A stretch of DNA of 64,000 bases from Amycolatopsis arida (GCF_900115565.1 NZ_FOWW01000003.1:1-64000), one strand, 5' to 3'; shown: positions 16,824 through 25,547, numbered from the stretch's first letter. Numbers and translations: made by a program. The notes: a model not told the origin generated them from the letters alone.

Positions 16824-17069
16824 CTAACCCCGCGCGCGACGCGGGCGCAGCTTGGCCCGGCCCAACCGGCGCAGCCGGAACAACTCCAACGCGCGGCCGA
16901 TGCCGTGCCCGTAGAGGGCCCGCACCTCGTTCGGTTGCGCCTGCTCGAGGAACTCCTCGACTTCCTCGGCGCGGACGGTGACGTTGCGCAGCCGGTCCTC
17001 CACCCGCTCCATGGCGAGCGCGAAGAGCATGATCACGAGTGGCACCGCGATGACGACCCAGACAGTCAT
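16824..17069 (-). CDS. Small single-span membrane protein (Rv3675-like)
   Basis: 81 residues. One N-terminal membrane helix (TVWVVIAVPLVIMLFALAME) is followed by a charged helix (VEDRLRNVTVRAEEVEEFLE) and a basic C-terminus rich in arginine. GGTAGGAGA precedes the ATG at 17069 with good spacing. It occupies the place of mycobacterial Rv3675, between crp and nth. The function is unknown. The charged helix and basic tail suggest cytoplasmic protein contacts. Confidence 0.75.
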   Translation of the reverse strand: MTVWVVIAVPLVIMLFALAMERVEDRLRNVTVRAEEVEEFLEQAQPNEVRALYGHGIGRALELFRLRRLGRAKLRPRRARG

Positions 17070-17352
17070 TGCTCTCCTACCCCCGCCGGTCACCGGCGGC
17101 GCGTCGCCGGCGGACGTTCGGAACCCGGCGGCCCGTGGCCGCGGGACGTGCCGGACAGCCGGGACGTCCCGGCCCCGCGTTCGGCTCCAGCCTCATCGAC
17201 TCCAGATCCTCGCTGCCGGCGGCTCGGTCATCGCACCACCGTGGTCGTACGGCGTGTCGGCCCGGGTGCCGCACCACGCCGGGGTGGTGCCGGCGCCTCG
17301 GCGGTAGGGAGTGCCACACCGCTGGGCCGGATGACGCCCGTAGGCTAGCGGG

Positions 17353-18135
17353 GTGCCACCTGCCGCCAGAAACGCCCCCCGAAAGGGTGACGTCGGCCCT
17401 TCCGTGTCGCGCTCGGAGGAGAGCCGGCTGTCGCTCGTGCGACGCGCGCGGCGGATGAAACGTCGCCTCGACGAGGCCTACCCCGGCGCGCACTGCGAGC
17501 TGGACTTCGGCTCCCCGCTGGAGCTCGTCGTGGCCGTGGTGCTGTCCGCCCAGACCACCGACGTCCGGGTCAACGAGGTCACCCCGGCGCTGTTCGCCCG
17601 CTACCGCACGGCCGCCGACTACGCCGGCGCCGACCGCACCGAGCTCGAAGAGCTGATCCGGCCGACCGGGTTCTACCGCAACAAGGCCAGCGCGCTGATG
17701 AAGCTCGGCGCGGCGTTGGTGGAGCGGTTCGACGGGGAGGTGCCACGCGCCCTCGACGAGCTGGTGACGCTGCCCGGCGTGGGCCGCAAGACCGCGAACG
17801 TCGTGCTCGGCAACGCCTTCGGCATCCCCGGCATCACCGTCGACACCCACTTCGGGCGGCTGGTCCGCCGGTGGCGGTGGACCGAGCACGAGGACCCGGT
17901 GAAGGTCGAGCACGCGGTGGGCGAGCTGTTCCCGGCCAAGGACTGGACGATGCTCTCGCACCGGGTGATCTTCCACGGCCGGCGGGTCTGCCACGCCCGC
18001 AAGCCCGCCTGCGGAGCGTGCCCGCTGGCCAGGGACTGCCCGTCCTTCGGGACGGGGCCCACCGAGTTCGCCGAAGCCGCCAAGCTGGTCAAGGGCCCGG
18101 AACGGGAGCACCTGCTGGCGATGGTGGGCCGGTGA
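17353..18135 (+). CDS. nth: Endonuclease III
   Basis: A 260-residue DNA glycosylase/AP lyase for oxidised pyrimidines in base-excision repair. The helix-hairpin-helix [12 protein letters not shown] carries the catalytic lysine K146 and VDTHFGR the aspartate D164. The four cysteines C213, C220, C223 and C229 (C-x6-C-x2-C-x5-C) hold the [4Fe-4S] cluster. All key residues are present. It starts at GTG 17353; an additional basic N-terminal tail of about 25 residues is longer than in E. coli. Its stop overlaps the next start (GTGA), making a coupled run of four genes. Confidence 0.96.
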   Translation: MPPAARNAPRKGDVGPSVSRSEESRLSLVRRARRMKRRLDEAYPGAHCELDFGSPLELVVAVVLSAQTTDVRVNEVTPALFARYRTAADYAGADRTELEELIRPTGFYRNKASALMKLGAALVERFDGEVPRALDELVTLPGVGRKTANVVLGNAFGIPGITVDTHFGRLVRRWRWTEHEDPVKVEHAVGELFPAKDWTMLSHRVIFHGRRVCHARKPACGACPLARDCPSFGTGPTEFAEAAKLVKGPEREHLLAMVGR

Positions 18136-18746
18136 CGCGGGCGACCAGGTGGGCGGTGGCGGCGGGCGTGCTGGTGCTCGCCGCGCTGGCCGTGTTCCTG
18201 CCGAGGGAGGACCCGGCGCCGCCGGCGCCCGGCGCGGGGGAGCTGGACCTGGCCAGGGCGCGGGAGGTGGTCGCCGCGTGTCCGGCGCCGACCGGCGGCG
18301 AGGTCGAGCGACTCGCCGGTGCCGTCGGCACCTGCCTCGCCGACGGCACCCCGGTGGACCTCGGCGCCGCGCTCGCCGGCCGGACCACCCTGGTCAACGT
18401 CTGGGCCACCTGGTGCGCGCCGTGCCGGGAGGAGCTGCCGGTGTTGGCCGCCTACGCCACCGAGCCGGGCGCGGCCGACGTGCTCACCGTCCAGGTGGCC
18501 AGCCCGCCGGCCGACGGCGTCGACCTGCTCGCCGACCTGGGCGTACGCCTTCCGGTGGTGCACGACGGAGAGGGTCGGCGCGGCCCGGTCCGCGACGCGC
18601 TGCGGGTGCCCGTGGCGCTGCCCGCCTCCTACCTGGTCACCGCCGACGGCGCGGTGCGGTTCGTCGAGAACCCCCGGGTCTTCCACGACGTGGCCGCGGT
18701 GCGGCGGGCGGTGACCGAGACGTCCGACCGGGGAGCCGGCTCGTGA
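18132..18746 (+). CDS. Membrane-anchored thioredoxin-like protein (TlpA type)
   Basis: 204 residues. An N-terminal signal-anchor ([19 protein letters not shown]) is followed by a thioredoxin fold with WCAPC (C95, C98) and the later [10 protein letters not shown] cis-proline region. C50 and C68 form a possible second, structural pair. It should act outside the membrane as a thiol-disulfide exchange protein. It corresponds to mycobacterial Rv3673c, in a fixed order between nth and a NUDIX gene. Four-base overlaps on both sides show tight coupling. A link to the disulfide in MarP two genes downstream is an inference. Confidence 0.92.
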   Translation: MTRATRWAVAAGVLVLAALAVFLPREDPAPPAPGAGELDLARAREVVAACPAPTGGEVERLAGAVGTCLADGTPVDLGAALAGRTTLVNVWATWCAPCREELPVLAAYATEPGAADVLTVQVASPPADGVDLLADLGVRLPVVHDGEGRRGPVRDALRVPVALPASYLVTADGAVRFVENPRVFHDVAAVRRAVTETSDRGAGS

Positions 18747-19444
18747 CCGGCCGCCTCGTCGAGCTCGACACCGTGCCGGAGTGGTTGCGCGGGCTGGTCG
18801 AGCGCAGCGACCACCTCGACGCGGCCATGTTCACCCGGTTCGGCCCGCCGGCAGGGGCCCGCACCCGCCCCGCCGCGGTGCTGGTGCTCTTCGGTGAGCA
18901 GCGGCACGGGCCGGACGTGCTGCTGCTGCGCAGGGCCGACACCCTGGGCTCGCACGCGGGGCAGGTCGCGTTCCCCGGGGGTGGCATCGACGCCGGCGAC
19001 AACGGCCCGGTCGGCGCCGCGCTGCGCGAGGCCGAGGAGGAGACCGGGGTCGACCCGGCCGGTGTGCGGCCGGTGGCGCTGCTGCCCGAGCTGCACGTGC
19101 CGGTGTCCGCGTTCGTGGTCACCCCGGTGCTCGCGCACTGGGGCACCCCGTCGCCGGTGCACGCGGTGGACCCGGGGGAGACGGCCGCGGTCGCCAGGGT
19201 GCCGATCGCCGCGCTGGTCGACCCGGCCAACCGGTTCCAGGTGCGCAGGGCCGGCTTCGACTGGACGGGGCCGGCCTTCGCGGTCGACGGCCTGTTCATC
19301 TGGGGCTTCACCGCCGGCCTGCTGTCCGTGCTGCTCGGTCTCGGCGGCTGGGAGCGCGAGTGGGACACCGGCGACGTGCGGGATCTCGACGCGGTGCTGG
19401 CCGAGTACACGGCCCCCGCCGGTGAGCCGAGGAGCGATGCGTGA
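18743..19444 (+). CDS. NUDIX hydrolase, probable CoA pyrophosphatase
   Basis: 233 residues, corresponding to mycobacterial Rv3672c. The Nudix box is intact: GQVAFPGGGIDAGD followed by AALREAEEETGVDP. The upstream LLLRRADTLGSHAGQVAFPG pattern is characteristic of the CoA diphosphatase subgroup, which cleaves CoA or its oxidised forms to 4'-phosphopantetheine and adenosine 3',5'-bisphosphate. GTG 18743 overlaps the preceding stop by 4 bp and its own stop overlaps the MarP start in the same way. Confidence 0.9.
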   Translation: MTGRLVELDTVPEWLRGLVERSDHLDAAMFTRFGPPAGARTRPAAVLVLFGEQRHGPDVLLLRRADTLGSHAGQVAFPGGGIDAGDNGPVGAALREAEEETGVDPAGVRPVALLPELHVPVSAFVVTPVLAHWGTPSPVHAVDPGETAAVARVPIAALVDPANRFQVRRAGFDWTGPAFAVDGLFIWGFTAGLLSVLLGLGGWEREWDTGDVRDLDAVLAEYTAPAGEPRSDA

Positions 19445-20625
19445 ACTGGGTCGACGTGCTGGTGGTGCTGCTCGCCGTGCTGGCGGCGCTGTCCGGTGCG
19501 CGGCAGGGTGTGGTGATCGCGCTGCCCGCGTTCCTCGGCGTGATCCTCGGCGCGGTCGCCGGGATCAAGGTCGCGCCGATGGTGGTGGAGCTGTTCGAGA
19601 ACCCCGCGGCGCGGGTGGCCTTCGCGGTGGCGACCATGGTGTTCCTGGTGGCGCTGGGCGAGACGCTCGGCGTCTGGGTCGGCACCAAGGTCAAGCGCGG
19701 GATCAGCTCGGCGAAGCTGTCCGGCGCGGACAGCGCGCTGGGCGCGATCGTGCAGGGCGCCGTGGTGTTCGTCGTCGCGTGGATCATCGCGCTGCCGCTG
19801 ACCAGCGTCGCCGCGCTGCCCGGGCTGGCCTCGGCGATCAACAACTCCACGGTGCTCGGCGGGGTGAACTCGGTGATGCCGCGGTTCGCCCACGGCCTGC
19901 CGAACGACCTGCGCCGGCTGCTCGACGAGTCCGGGCTGCCGTCGGTGCTCGCGCCGTTCCAGCAGGCCCCGATCACCGAGATCGAGCCGCCGGACGAGAG
20001 CCTGCAGAGCAGCCCGGTGGTCCGGCAGTTGCGGGACAGCGTGGTGAAGATCCGTGGCTCCGCGCCGTCCTGCTCGCGCTCACTGGAGGGCAGCGGCTTC
20101 GTGGTCGCGCCGCAGCGGGTGATGACCAACGCGCACGTGGTGGCCGGCACCGACGAGGTGGCCGTGGAGACCACCGCCGGCCGGTTCCCCGCGCGGGTCG
20201 TCTACTACGACCCGGAGACCGACGTGGCGATCCTCGCGGTGCCCGGCTTCACCGCGCCGCCGCTGCGGCTGTCCCCCGAGGACGCCGCCGCCGGCGACGA
20301 CGCGATCGTGCTGGGTTTCCCGCTGGACGGCCCCTACACCGCGCGCCCGGCCAGGGTGCGGCAGCGGGTGAACCTGCGCGGGCCGGACATCTACGACGAG
20401 AAGACCGTGCAGCGCGACGTCTACACCGTGCGCGGCCAGGTGCGCAGTGGCAACTCCGGCGGCCCGATGGTGGACGAGCGGGGCCGCGTGGTCGGGGTGG
20501 TGTTCGGCGCGTCGGTGGAGGACAGGGACACCGGGTTCGTGCTCACCGCCGACGAGGTGCGGCCGGAGATCGAGGCGGCGCCCGGGTTCGGGGCCAGGGT
20601 GAGCACCGGCCGCTGCACGTCCTGA
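19441..20625 (+). CDS. marP: MarP-type membrane serine protease (CvpA + trypsin-like domain)
   Basis: 394 residues. An N-terminal CvpA-like part with about four membrane helices (residues 1-130) leads to a periplasmic chymotrypsin-fold protease. The catalytic triad is visible: H232 in TNAHVVAG, D261 in DPETDVAIL and S339 in RSGNSGGP. C211 and C392 match the disulfide pair that regulates mycobacterial MarP (Rv3671c), and the spacing of all these residues is nearly the same. In mycobacteria this protease maintains pH homeostasis in acid and processes a peptidoglycan hydrolase. It is the last gene of the nth run. It is followed by the second composite repeat. Confidence 0.94.
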   Translation: MNWVDVLVVLLAVLAALSGARQGVVIALPAFLGVILGAVAGIKVAPMVVELFENPAARVAFAVATMVFLVALGETLGVWVGTKVKRGISSAKLSGADSALGAIVQGAVVFVVAWIIALPLTSVAALPGLASAINNSTVLGGVNSVMPRFAHGLPNDLRRLLDESGLPSVLAPFQQAPITEIEPPDESLQSSPVVRQLRDSVVKIRGSAPSCSRSLEGSGFVVAPQRVMTNAHVVAGTDEVAVETTAGRFPARVVYYDPETDVAILAVPGFTAPPLRLSPEDAAAGDDAIVLGFPLDGPYTARPARVRQRVNLRGPDIYDEKTVQRDVYTVRGQVRSGNSGGPMVDERGRVVGVVFGASVEDRDTGFVLTADEVRPEIEAAPGFGARVSTGRCTS

Positions 20626-20639
20626 GGGTGCTGTCGAGG

Positions 20640-20820
20640 TACGCCTCACCAGGCAAGGGAGACAAGGGGCAACAACCGTTGTCCCCACCCGCGCCTCACC
20701 CAGCGCGGGGGCACGAGGGCGTTCTCACGCCCGCTCGGGGCACGCCCCACTAGGCGCGGGGCACCCGCTGTTCCTACCCGGCTCGAGGCGCGCCCCACTA
20801 GGCGCGGGGCATCATCCATT
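20640..20820 (-). repeat. Composite repeat copy B, module 3 (tandem tail)
   Basis: Read on the minus strand, four imperfect units of about 48 bp follow the palindrome. Each has TGCCCCGCGCCTAGTGGGGC or a near variant, then GTGCCTCGAGC-type sequence and a GGGTGGGAAC-like linker. It begins just after the marP stop and could influence marP transcription or mRNA decay. Confidence 0.75.
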
Positions 20821-20826
20821 CCCCCT

Positions 20827-20937
20827 CCCCACCCCGATCCGAAGCCGCCTTGCGGGCGGGGGTGCCTTGTCAAGGCACTCTTTCCCGCCTTGACACGGTG
20901 CCCCCGACCGTCAGCACAATCGAGCTTCGGGGTGGGG
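20827..20937. repeat. Composite repeat copy B, module 2 (111-bp palindrome, reversed)
   Basis: Exactly the same length as copies A and C, in the opposite orientation. The outer CCCCACCCC arms and the TTGACA-containing central arms are kept. The middle stem has changed on both sides (CGGGGG facing CCCCCG where A has TCGGC facing GCCGA), so pairing is retained despite substitution. Confidence 0.88.
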
Positions 20938-21123
20938 ACCACACCACCCGCGACGCCGCAACCCCGACACGGGCTGCACCGCAGCGGGCGGCGCGACGGC
21001 GACCCCGCGGCGGACCATCGGCTGGGTCCGCGTGCCGGCCTCGGCACTGCTGCGGCCGACTCGAGCGAGTCGCCCGCCGCGTGCTGGCTTCGAGCGCGAC
21101 AGGCTTGGCGCACCGAGTCCGGG

Positions 21124-21232
21124 GAGTTGTCCACATCCACCGATAGTGATCCACAGATTTCGCGCGGCCCGTCCCAACACCCCCAGCGGCGATACGCTGG
21201 ACCAGCCGCCGAGCCCCAGGGTGGGCGGGCCC
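21124..21232 (-). repeat. Composite repeat copy B, module 1 (DnaA-box-like pair)
   Basis: TTGTCCACA (21127-21135) is a perfect actinomycete-type DnaA box and TGATCCACA (21147-21155) a near match, 20 bp apart on the same strand. Outward from them lie GATTTCGCGCGG, the conserved CGGCGATACGCTGGACC, and a GGGTGGGCGGGCC block shared with copies C and D. The 186 bp between this module and the palindrome (20938-21123) hold no recognised gene. Confidence 0.75.
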
Positions 21233-21279
21233 GCGGGACGGGGCCGGTGCCGGGTGGCTGGGTGGTGCTGGTGGTGTCG

Positions 21280-21295
21280 CGATCGCTAGCGATCG
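21280..21295. other. 16-bp perfect palindrome
   Basis: CGATCGCTAGCGATCG is self-complementary over all 16 bases and overlaps the stop codon of the thioesterase gene. It could be a protein site or chance in GC-rich DNA; no second copy was seen. Confidence 0.3.
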
Positions 21296-21714
21296 AGGTT
21301 CAGCTGCTCGGGGTGGGTGGCGCGGGCGCGCCAGTGCGTGGCGGGGTCGGGGACCAGGTGTCGGGTGCGCAGGTCGAGCAGGCCGCTGACCGAGCTCACC
21401 TCCGCGGCCAGTACGCCGTCGGCGCGGGTGAAGCTCTGCTCCACCCGGTACGTCCTTCCGCTTCCCCAGTGGAACGCGCACGTCACGTCCACCTCGTCGC
21501 CGCCGCGCAACTCGTGGCGAAAACGCAGCACCGTCTCCAGGTTGACCGGCCCCATGCCGTCGTCGAGCAGCTCGTCCACCGACACCCCGGCCGCGCGGAC
21601 GCACTCGTAGCGCGTGTGGTCGGCGTACTGGACGTAGACCGGGCCGGTGAGGTGGCGCTGCGGGTCGAGCTCGTAGGCACGCACGGTGAACCGCATCGAG
21701 AACGCCTCACCCAC
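21286..21714 (-). CDS. Acyl-CoA thioesterase (4HBT/hotdog fold)
   Basis: About 142 residues. The hotdog-fold thioesterase pattern is present: YELDPQRHLTGPVYVQYADHTRYECVRAAG, broken here for citation, has the aspartate-containing D-x-Q-x-H-L motif of 4-hydroxybenzoyl-CoA thioesterase relatives near residues 16-20. The substrate acyl chain is not predictable. The start is uncertain: GTG 21714 overlaps the upstream gene by 8 bp and has GGGAGG upstream, while ATG 21696 (GTGAGG site) would remove six residues. It is coupled to the small gene at 21707-22033. Confidence 0.8.
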   Translation of the reverse strand: MGEAFSMRFTVRAYELDPQRHLTGPVYVQYADHTRYECVRAAGVSVDELLDDGMGPVNLETVLRFRHELRGGDEVDVTCAFHWGSGRTYRVEQSFTRADGVLAAEVSSVSGLLDLRTRHLVPDPATHWRARATHPEQLNLDR

Positions 21715-22033
21715 GGTCGTCAACCTCCCGTAACCACGCGCGCGACCGCTCGGTGAGGTAGCGCAGCCCGTCCGCCCGCGTCTCGAGCCACTCACCGCGC
21801 ACCCAGCCGCCCGCGGACTGGGGCGAGAACCCGTGCCGACGGAACAGCGCGCTCGCCTCGGCCCGGGTGAGCCCGCGGTCGCCCCACTCGGCCAGCACCG
21901 CACGGTACCGCTCCTCCTGCGTCGTCTCCTCGGACGCGGGGGACACGGCGTCGGCCAGCGCGGCGAACCCCCGGCTGATCTGCCGCAACGCGGCGGCCAC
22001 CAGGGCCAGGTCGGGACTCGTCCGTCCACTCAT
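21707..22033 (-). CDS. Small hypothetical protein, leaderless
   Basis: A 108-residue soluble protein (MSGRTSPDLALVAAALRQIS...). The segment LTRAEASALFRRHGFSPQSA looks helical and the C-terminus, with TERSRAWLREVDDRG, is charged. No family was recognised, though a small winged-helix fold is possible. There is no ribosome site; TATGCT ends 6 nt before the ATG, which fits a -10 element for a leaderless transcript. GCGAT occurs three times in the 40 bp upstream. Confidence 0.7.
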   Translation of the reverse strand: MSGRTSPDLALVAAALRQISRGFAALADAVSPASEETTQEERYRAVLAEWGDRGLTRAEASALFRRHGFSPQSAGGWVRGEWLETRADGLRYLTERSRAWLREVDDRG

Positions 22034-22088
22034 GCCAACAGCATAGCGATTGCTGGCGATAGCTCGAGCGATTTCTCGCGGGCGCCCT

Positions 22089-22613
22089 TCAGCCGCAGGC
22101 GCCCATGTCCCTGGCTTCCAGGGCGAAGTCGGCCACGCGGTCCCGCTCGTCGACGGCGAAGCGGTACGCGGCGGCCGGGTTGCCGGGCACCGGTGCCTCG
22201 TACACCCACTCCATCGGCGGCACCTGCCGCAGCGACGGGTACGCCGCGCGCACCCGCTCCAGTCGCGAGCCGAGCGTGACGCCTTCCGGCGTGTGCGACC
22301 GCACGGTGCCACCGATCATCACCACCCCCTTGACCGGGTCCACGAACACCCCGCTGTCGACGTTCCGCTGCCCCTCGCCCGCGGCGAGGTTGTACACGTG
22401 GCAGGGGTCGCCGGTCTGCCTGTCCCTGACCAGCCCGGTCGCCTCGGCCTCCCGTTCGGACTGCCCCAGCCGCAACGTCTTGTAGCCCTCCGGACCGAGT
22501 GTGGCGCCCTCGGTGGCGGCCGTGCCCGCCGAACCCGCCGCCGAACCCACCGTGCCCAACGTCAACGCGACCACGCCCGCGATCGTCGCCGCGATCCGCC
22601 TGCCCATCGTCAT
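22089..22613 (-). CDS. Secreted hypothetical protein
   Basis: 174 residues with a signal peptide (MGRRIAATIAGVVALTLGT; cleavage near AGSAG). The mature part has two cysteines, C71 and C173, likely a disulfide. The segments YKTLRLGQSEREAEATG and GVTLGSRLERVRAAYP each resemble the repeated half-domain of small secreted proteins in which a Gly-x-Ser/Leu turn precedes a helix. No enzyme motif is visible. The protein is probably extracellular; its role is unknown. Confidence 0.75.
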   Translation of the reverse strand: MTMGRRIAATIAGVVALTLGTVGSAAGSAGTAATEGATLGPEGYKTLRLGQSEREAEATGLVRDRQTGDPCHVYNLAAGEGQRNVDSGVFVDPVKGVVMIGGTVRSHTPEGVTLGSRLERVRAAYPSLRQVPPMEWVYEAPVPGNPAAAYRFAVDERDRVADFALEARDMGACG

Positions 22614-22724
22614 CAGCTCCCAGACATCGCCGGCACCGGCGGTTCCGGCGCCGTCACCCAGGAGGACGTGACCGGTCGAGACCGGGTTGCGTTGGCCACC
22701 GTGGGAAACCCGGAGGTCACGTCG

Positions 22725-23450
22725 TCACCGGGTGGCGAGCAGCTCCGTCCAGCACTGGCTCACCTCGCCGCGACCGCCACGCGCCCACAGCCACGCCGAC
22801 CTGGCCGCGCTGGCCAGCTGCCCGTGGTCCCCGCCCGAGGTGCCCAGCGCCGCGGCCAGCGCGGCCTCGACCTCCTCGGCCAGCTCCCGGTAGTCCGGCC
22901 CCGGCTTGTACCGGGTCCGCACCCGCACGTCGCGGAACCCCACCGCCTCAACCCGCTCCGCCGCCGCTCGCCCGGCGAACGGGTCCTGCCCGGATCGCCG
23001 GCACAGCAGGAAGTAGCCGCGCAGCGCCGCGTCCACGTTCGCCGTCCGCGGCCGCAGCCGCACCCGACCCCAGTCCGAAGTAGACAAAGCAAGGGTGCCG
23101 CCGGGGCGGAGCACCCGAGCGAGCTCGGCGAGCACCGGGGCGGGCTCCGGCGACCGGTCCAGCAGTGCGTGGCCGAACACCAGGTCCACCGCGGCGTCCG
23201 GCAGCGGCAGCCGGCCCGGCTCGCCCACCACGTAGGCCACAGTGGACACCCGATGCCGGCGCGCGGCGGTGGTCGCCTCGACCACCCGCTCCGGCGCCGG
23301 ATCCACCCCCAGCACCCGCACCGGGTACACGGCCGTGCCGAGCACCCTGGTGAGCGTGCCCGACCCGCACCCCACGTCCAGCACGAGCATTCCTGGTCGC
23401 AGCACGGGCAGCACGAAGCCGGCGGCGTCCGGCGGGTAACCAACCTGCAC
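22725..23450 (-). CDS. Class I SAM-dependent methyltransferase
   Basis: 241 residues. Motif I, VLDVGCGSGTLTRVLG, binds S-adenosylmethionine. LGVDPAPE is the acidic loop after strand 2, and VLAELARVLRPGGTLAL the motif III region. These place it among the ubiquinone/menaquinone-type class I methyltransferases; the acceptor substrate is unknown. The GTG at 23450 was chosen because it leaves a 34-bp divergent gap to the S9 peptidase gene; longer versions would run into that gene. Confidence 0.85.
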   Translation of the reverse strand: MQVGYPPDAAGFVLPVLRPGMLVLDVGCGSGTLTRVLGTAVYPVRVLGVDPAPERVVEATTAARRHRVSTVAYVVGEPGRLPLPDAAVDLVFGHALLDRSPEPAPVLAELARVLRPGGTLALSTSDWGRVRLRPRTANVDAALRGYFLLCRRSGQDPFAGRAAAERVEAVGFRDVRVRTRYKPGPDYRELAEEVEAALAAALGTSGGDHGQLASAARSAWLWARGGRGEVSQCWTELLATR

Positions 23451-23484
23451 CCGGCCAACCCTACGGACCTGGCAGGATCGAAGG

Positions 23485-25347
23485 GTGACCACGCAGCCAG
23501 CCACCCAGCATCCGCCCGCACTGGTCCCCGACAGCCTCTTCCCCGACCCGGCGGCCGAGGCCCGCTGGCGGGCCCGGTTCCGCGCCCCGCGGATGTCGGT
23601 GCCCGACTGGGCCATCGACGCCCCCGACGCCAACCTCTACGTCTCCAACGCCAGCGGGGTCTGGGAGATCTACGCCTGGGACCGGGCCACCGGCGAGCAC
23701 CACCAGGTCACCGACCGGCCCAACGGCACCCTGCACGCCACGCTCTCCCCCGACGGCACGCACATCTGGTGGTTCGACGACACCGACGGCGACGAGTTCG
23801 GTTCCTGGGTCCGCCAGCCCTTCCAGACCGGGCCGAAGACCGGGCCGAGGACCGGCGCTGAGCGGGCCGTGCCCGACGTCCCCGACGGCTACCCCGCCGG
23901 CTTGGAGATCGGCCACCGGGTGACCGCCGTGGGCGTGTCCACCGACGACGGCAGCGCGCTGTACGCCTCCGCCGAGGGCCACACCGTCCGGTTCTACACC
24001 CACCCGGACGACGCCTCGGTCGCGGCGCTGTCCCGCGACGAGCGCCTGCTGGCGATCGCGCACTCCGAGCACGGCGACTCCCGGCACCCGGCCGTCCGGG
24101 TGCTCGCCACCGACGGCTTCACCACGGTCGCCGACAAGTGGGACGGCGAGGGCAAGGGCCTGGCCGCGCTGGAGTTCTCCCCGCGGCACGGCGACTCCCG
24201 GCTGCTGGTGCAGCACGAGCGCCGCGGCCGGGAGGAGCTGCTGGTCTGGGACGTCGCCGCGGACACCGAGACCGAGCTCGACCTCGACCTGCCCGGCGAG
24301 GTCGTCGCGACGTGGTACCCGGACGCCACCGCCCTGCTGGTGCTGCACTTCCACCACGGCCGCAGCTCGCTGCACCGTTACGAGCTCGGCACCGGCACAC
24401 TGACCGATCTGGGTACCCCGCCAGGCCGGATCGGCGGCGCCGGCGCGCGGCCCGACGGCACGGTCGAGTACTCCTGGTCCGACGCCGCCACCCCACCCGT
24501 CATCCGGGCGCGGGCCACCGACGGCACCGACCGCGTGCTGCTCGAGCCGCCGGGCGAGCGCGCCCCCGGCTCGGTGCCGCTGCGGGACGCGTTCGTCGAA
24601 GGGCAGGGCGGGCGGATCCACGCGCTGGTGTCCCGGCCGGCCGACGCGCCGGCGGGACCGCTGCCGACGGTGTTCACCCTGCACGGCGGCCCGCACGCGG
24701 CGGACGAGGACCGCTTCTCGGCCTACCGCGCGGTGTGGGTGGACGCGGGCTTCGCGGTGGTGGAGGTGAACTACCGCGGCTCGACCGGCTACGGCTCGGC
24801 ATGGCGGGACGCCATCGAGGGCCGGCCGGGGCTCACCGAGCTCGAGGACGTCGCCGCGGTGTACGACTGGGCCGTCGACAGCGGCCTGGCCGACCCGGCG
24901 CGCTGCGTGGTGAACGGCGCGTCGTGGGGCGGCTACCTCAGCCTGCTCGCGCTGGGCACCCAGCCGCAGCGGTGGGCGGCGGGGGTCGCCGGGGTGCCGG
25001 TGGCCGACTACGTCGCGGCGTACGAGGACGAGATGGAGCAGCTGCGCTCGTTCGACCGGGCGCTGTTCGGCGGCTCCCCGGACGACGTGCCGGCGGTGTA
25101 CCGGGAGTGCTCCCCGGTCACCTACGTCGACGCCGTCCGCTCGCCGGTGCTCGTGCTCGCCGGCGACAACGACCCGAGGTGCCCGATCCGGCAGATCGAG
25201 AACTACCTGGACCGGCTGGCCGCGCGCGGCGTGCCGTACGAGTTCTACCGGTACGACGCCGGGCACGGCTCGCTGGTGATCGCGGAGACGATCAAGCAGA
25301 CGGCGATCGAGGTGCACTTCGCGCTGCGCGCGCTCGGCCTGCGCTGA
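23485..25347 (+). CDS. S9 family prolyl oligopeptidase-type peptidase
   Basis: 620 residues. An N-terminal beta-propeller (residues about 40-370, with repeated strands such as TLHATLSPDGTHIWWFDDTD) precedes an alpha/beta-hydrolase catalytic domain. The triad is visible: S480 in GASWGGYLS, the aspartate in LAGDNDPRCP and the histidine in YDAGHGSL. No signal peptide is present, so it is a cytoplasmic aminopeptidase or oligopeptidase of the acylaminoacyl-peptidase group. GTG 23485 is preceded by CGAAGG. A perfect 18-bp stem terminator follows the stop. Confidence 0.92.
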   Translation: MTTQPATQHPPALVPDSLFPDPAAEARWRARFRAPRMSVPDWAIDAPDANLYVSNASGVWEIYAWDRATGEHHQVTDRPNGTLHATLSPDGTHIWWFDDTDGDEFGSWVRQPFQTGPKTGPRTGAERAVPDVPDGYPAGLEIGHRVTAVGVSTDDGSALYASAEGHTVRFYTHPDDASVAALSRDERLLAIAHSEHGDSRHPAVRVLATDGFTTVADKWDGEGKGLAALEFSPRHGDSRLLVQHERRGREELLVWDVAADTETELDLDLPGEVVATWYPDATALLVLHFHHGRSSLHRYELGTGTLTDLGTPPGRIGGAGARPDGTVEYSWSDAATPPVIRARATDGTDRVLLEPPGERAPGSVPLRDAFVEGQGGRIHALVSRPADAPAGPLPTVFTLHGGPHAADEDRFSAYRAVWVDAGFAVVEVNYRGSTGYGSAWRDAIEGRPGLTELEDVAAVYDWAVDSGLADPARCVVNGASWGGYLSLLALGTQPQRWAAGVAGVPVADYVAAYEDEMEQLRSFDRALFGGSPDDVPAVYRECSPVTYVDAVRSPVLVLAGDNDPRCPIRQIENYLDRLAARGVPYEFYRYDAGHGSLVIAETIKQTAIEVHFALRALGLR

Positions 25348-25390
25348 CCCGCCGTGGCCGGGCGCCCGGCACGCGCCCGGCCACGGCGGG
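25348..25390. terminator. Perfect 18-bp stem-loop after the S9 peptidase gene
   Basis: CCCGCCGTGGCCGGGCGC and its exact complement GCGCCCGGCCACGGCGGG enclose a 7-nt loop, directly at the stop codon. There is no T-run, as is usual for actinomycete terminators. Confidence 0.85.
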
Positions 25391-25498
25391 CCGCTCGGGC
25401 GACCTCGACGTGGTCCACGCGTCCCGGCGGTGGCCAGCAGCAGCCCGCCGACCACGTCGTCGCACGATCCCCCCTTGTTTCGCCGGCGAGCGCACGGC

Positions 25499-25530
25499 GA
25501 AGGCCACCCCGGGGTGGTGGGGTGGCCTTC
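25499..25530. terminator. Stem-loop downstream of dps
   Basis: GAAGGCCACCCC pairs with GGGGTGGCCTTC around an 8-nt loop. It lies 18 bp past the dps stop on the minus strand and faces the peptidase terminator. The rest of the 200-bp convergent gap holds nothing recognised. Confidence 0.75.
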
Positions 25531-25547
25531 TCACCGTTGACGTGCTG

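Noticed and set aside
21124-21180. Possible short conserved peptide (NLWIT-GGCGQL type) coded by module 1
   Set aside because: The same peptide can be read in copies B and D, but copies A and C break it with substitutions and frame changes, and no start or full-length gene follows. Nucleotide-level DnaA-box conservation explains it better.
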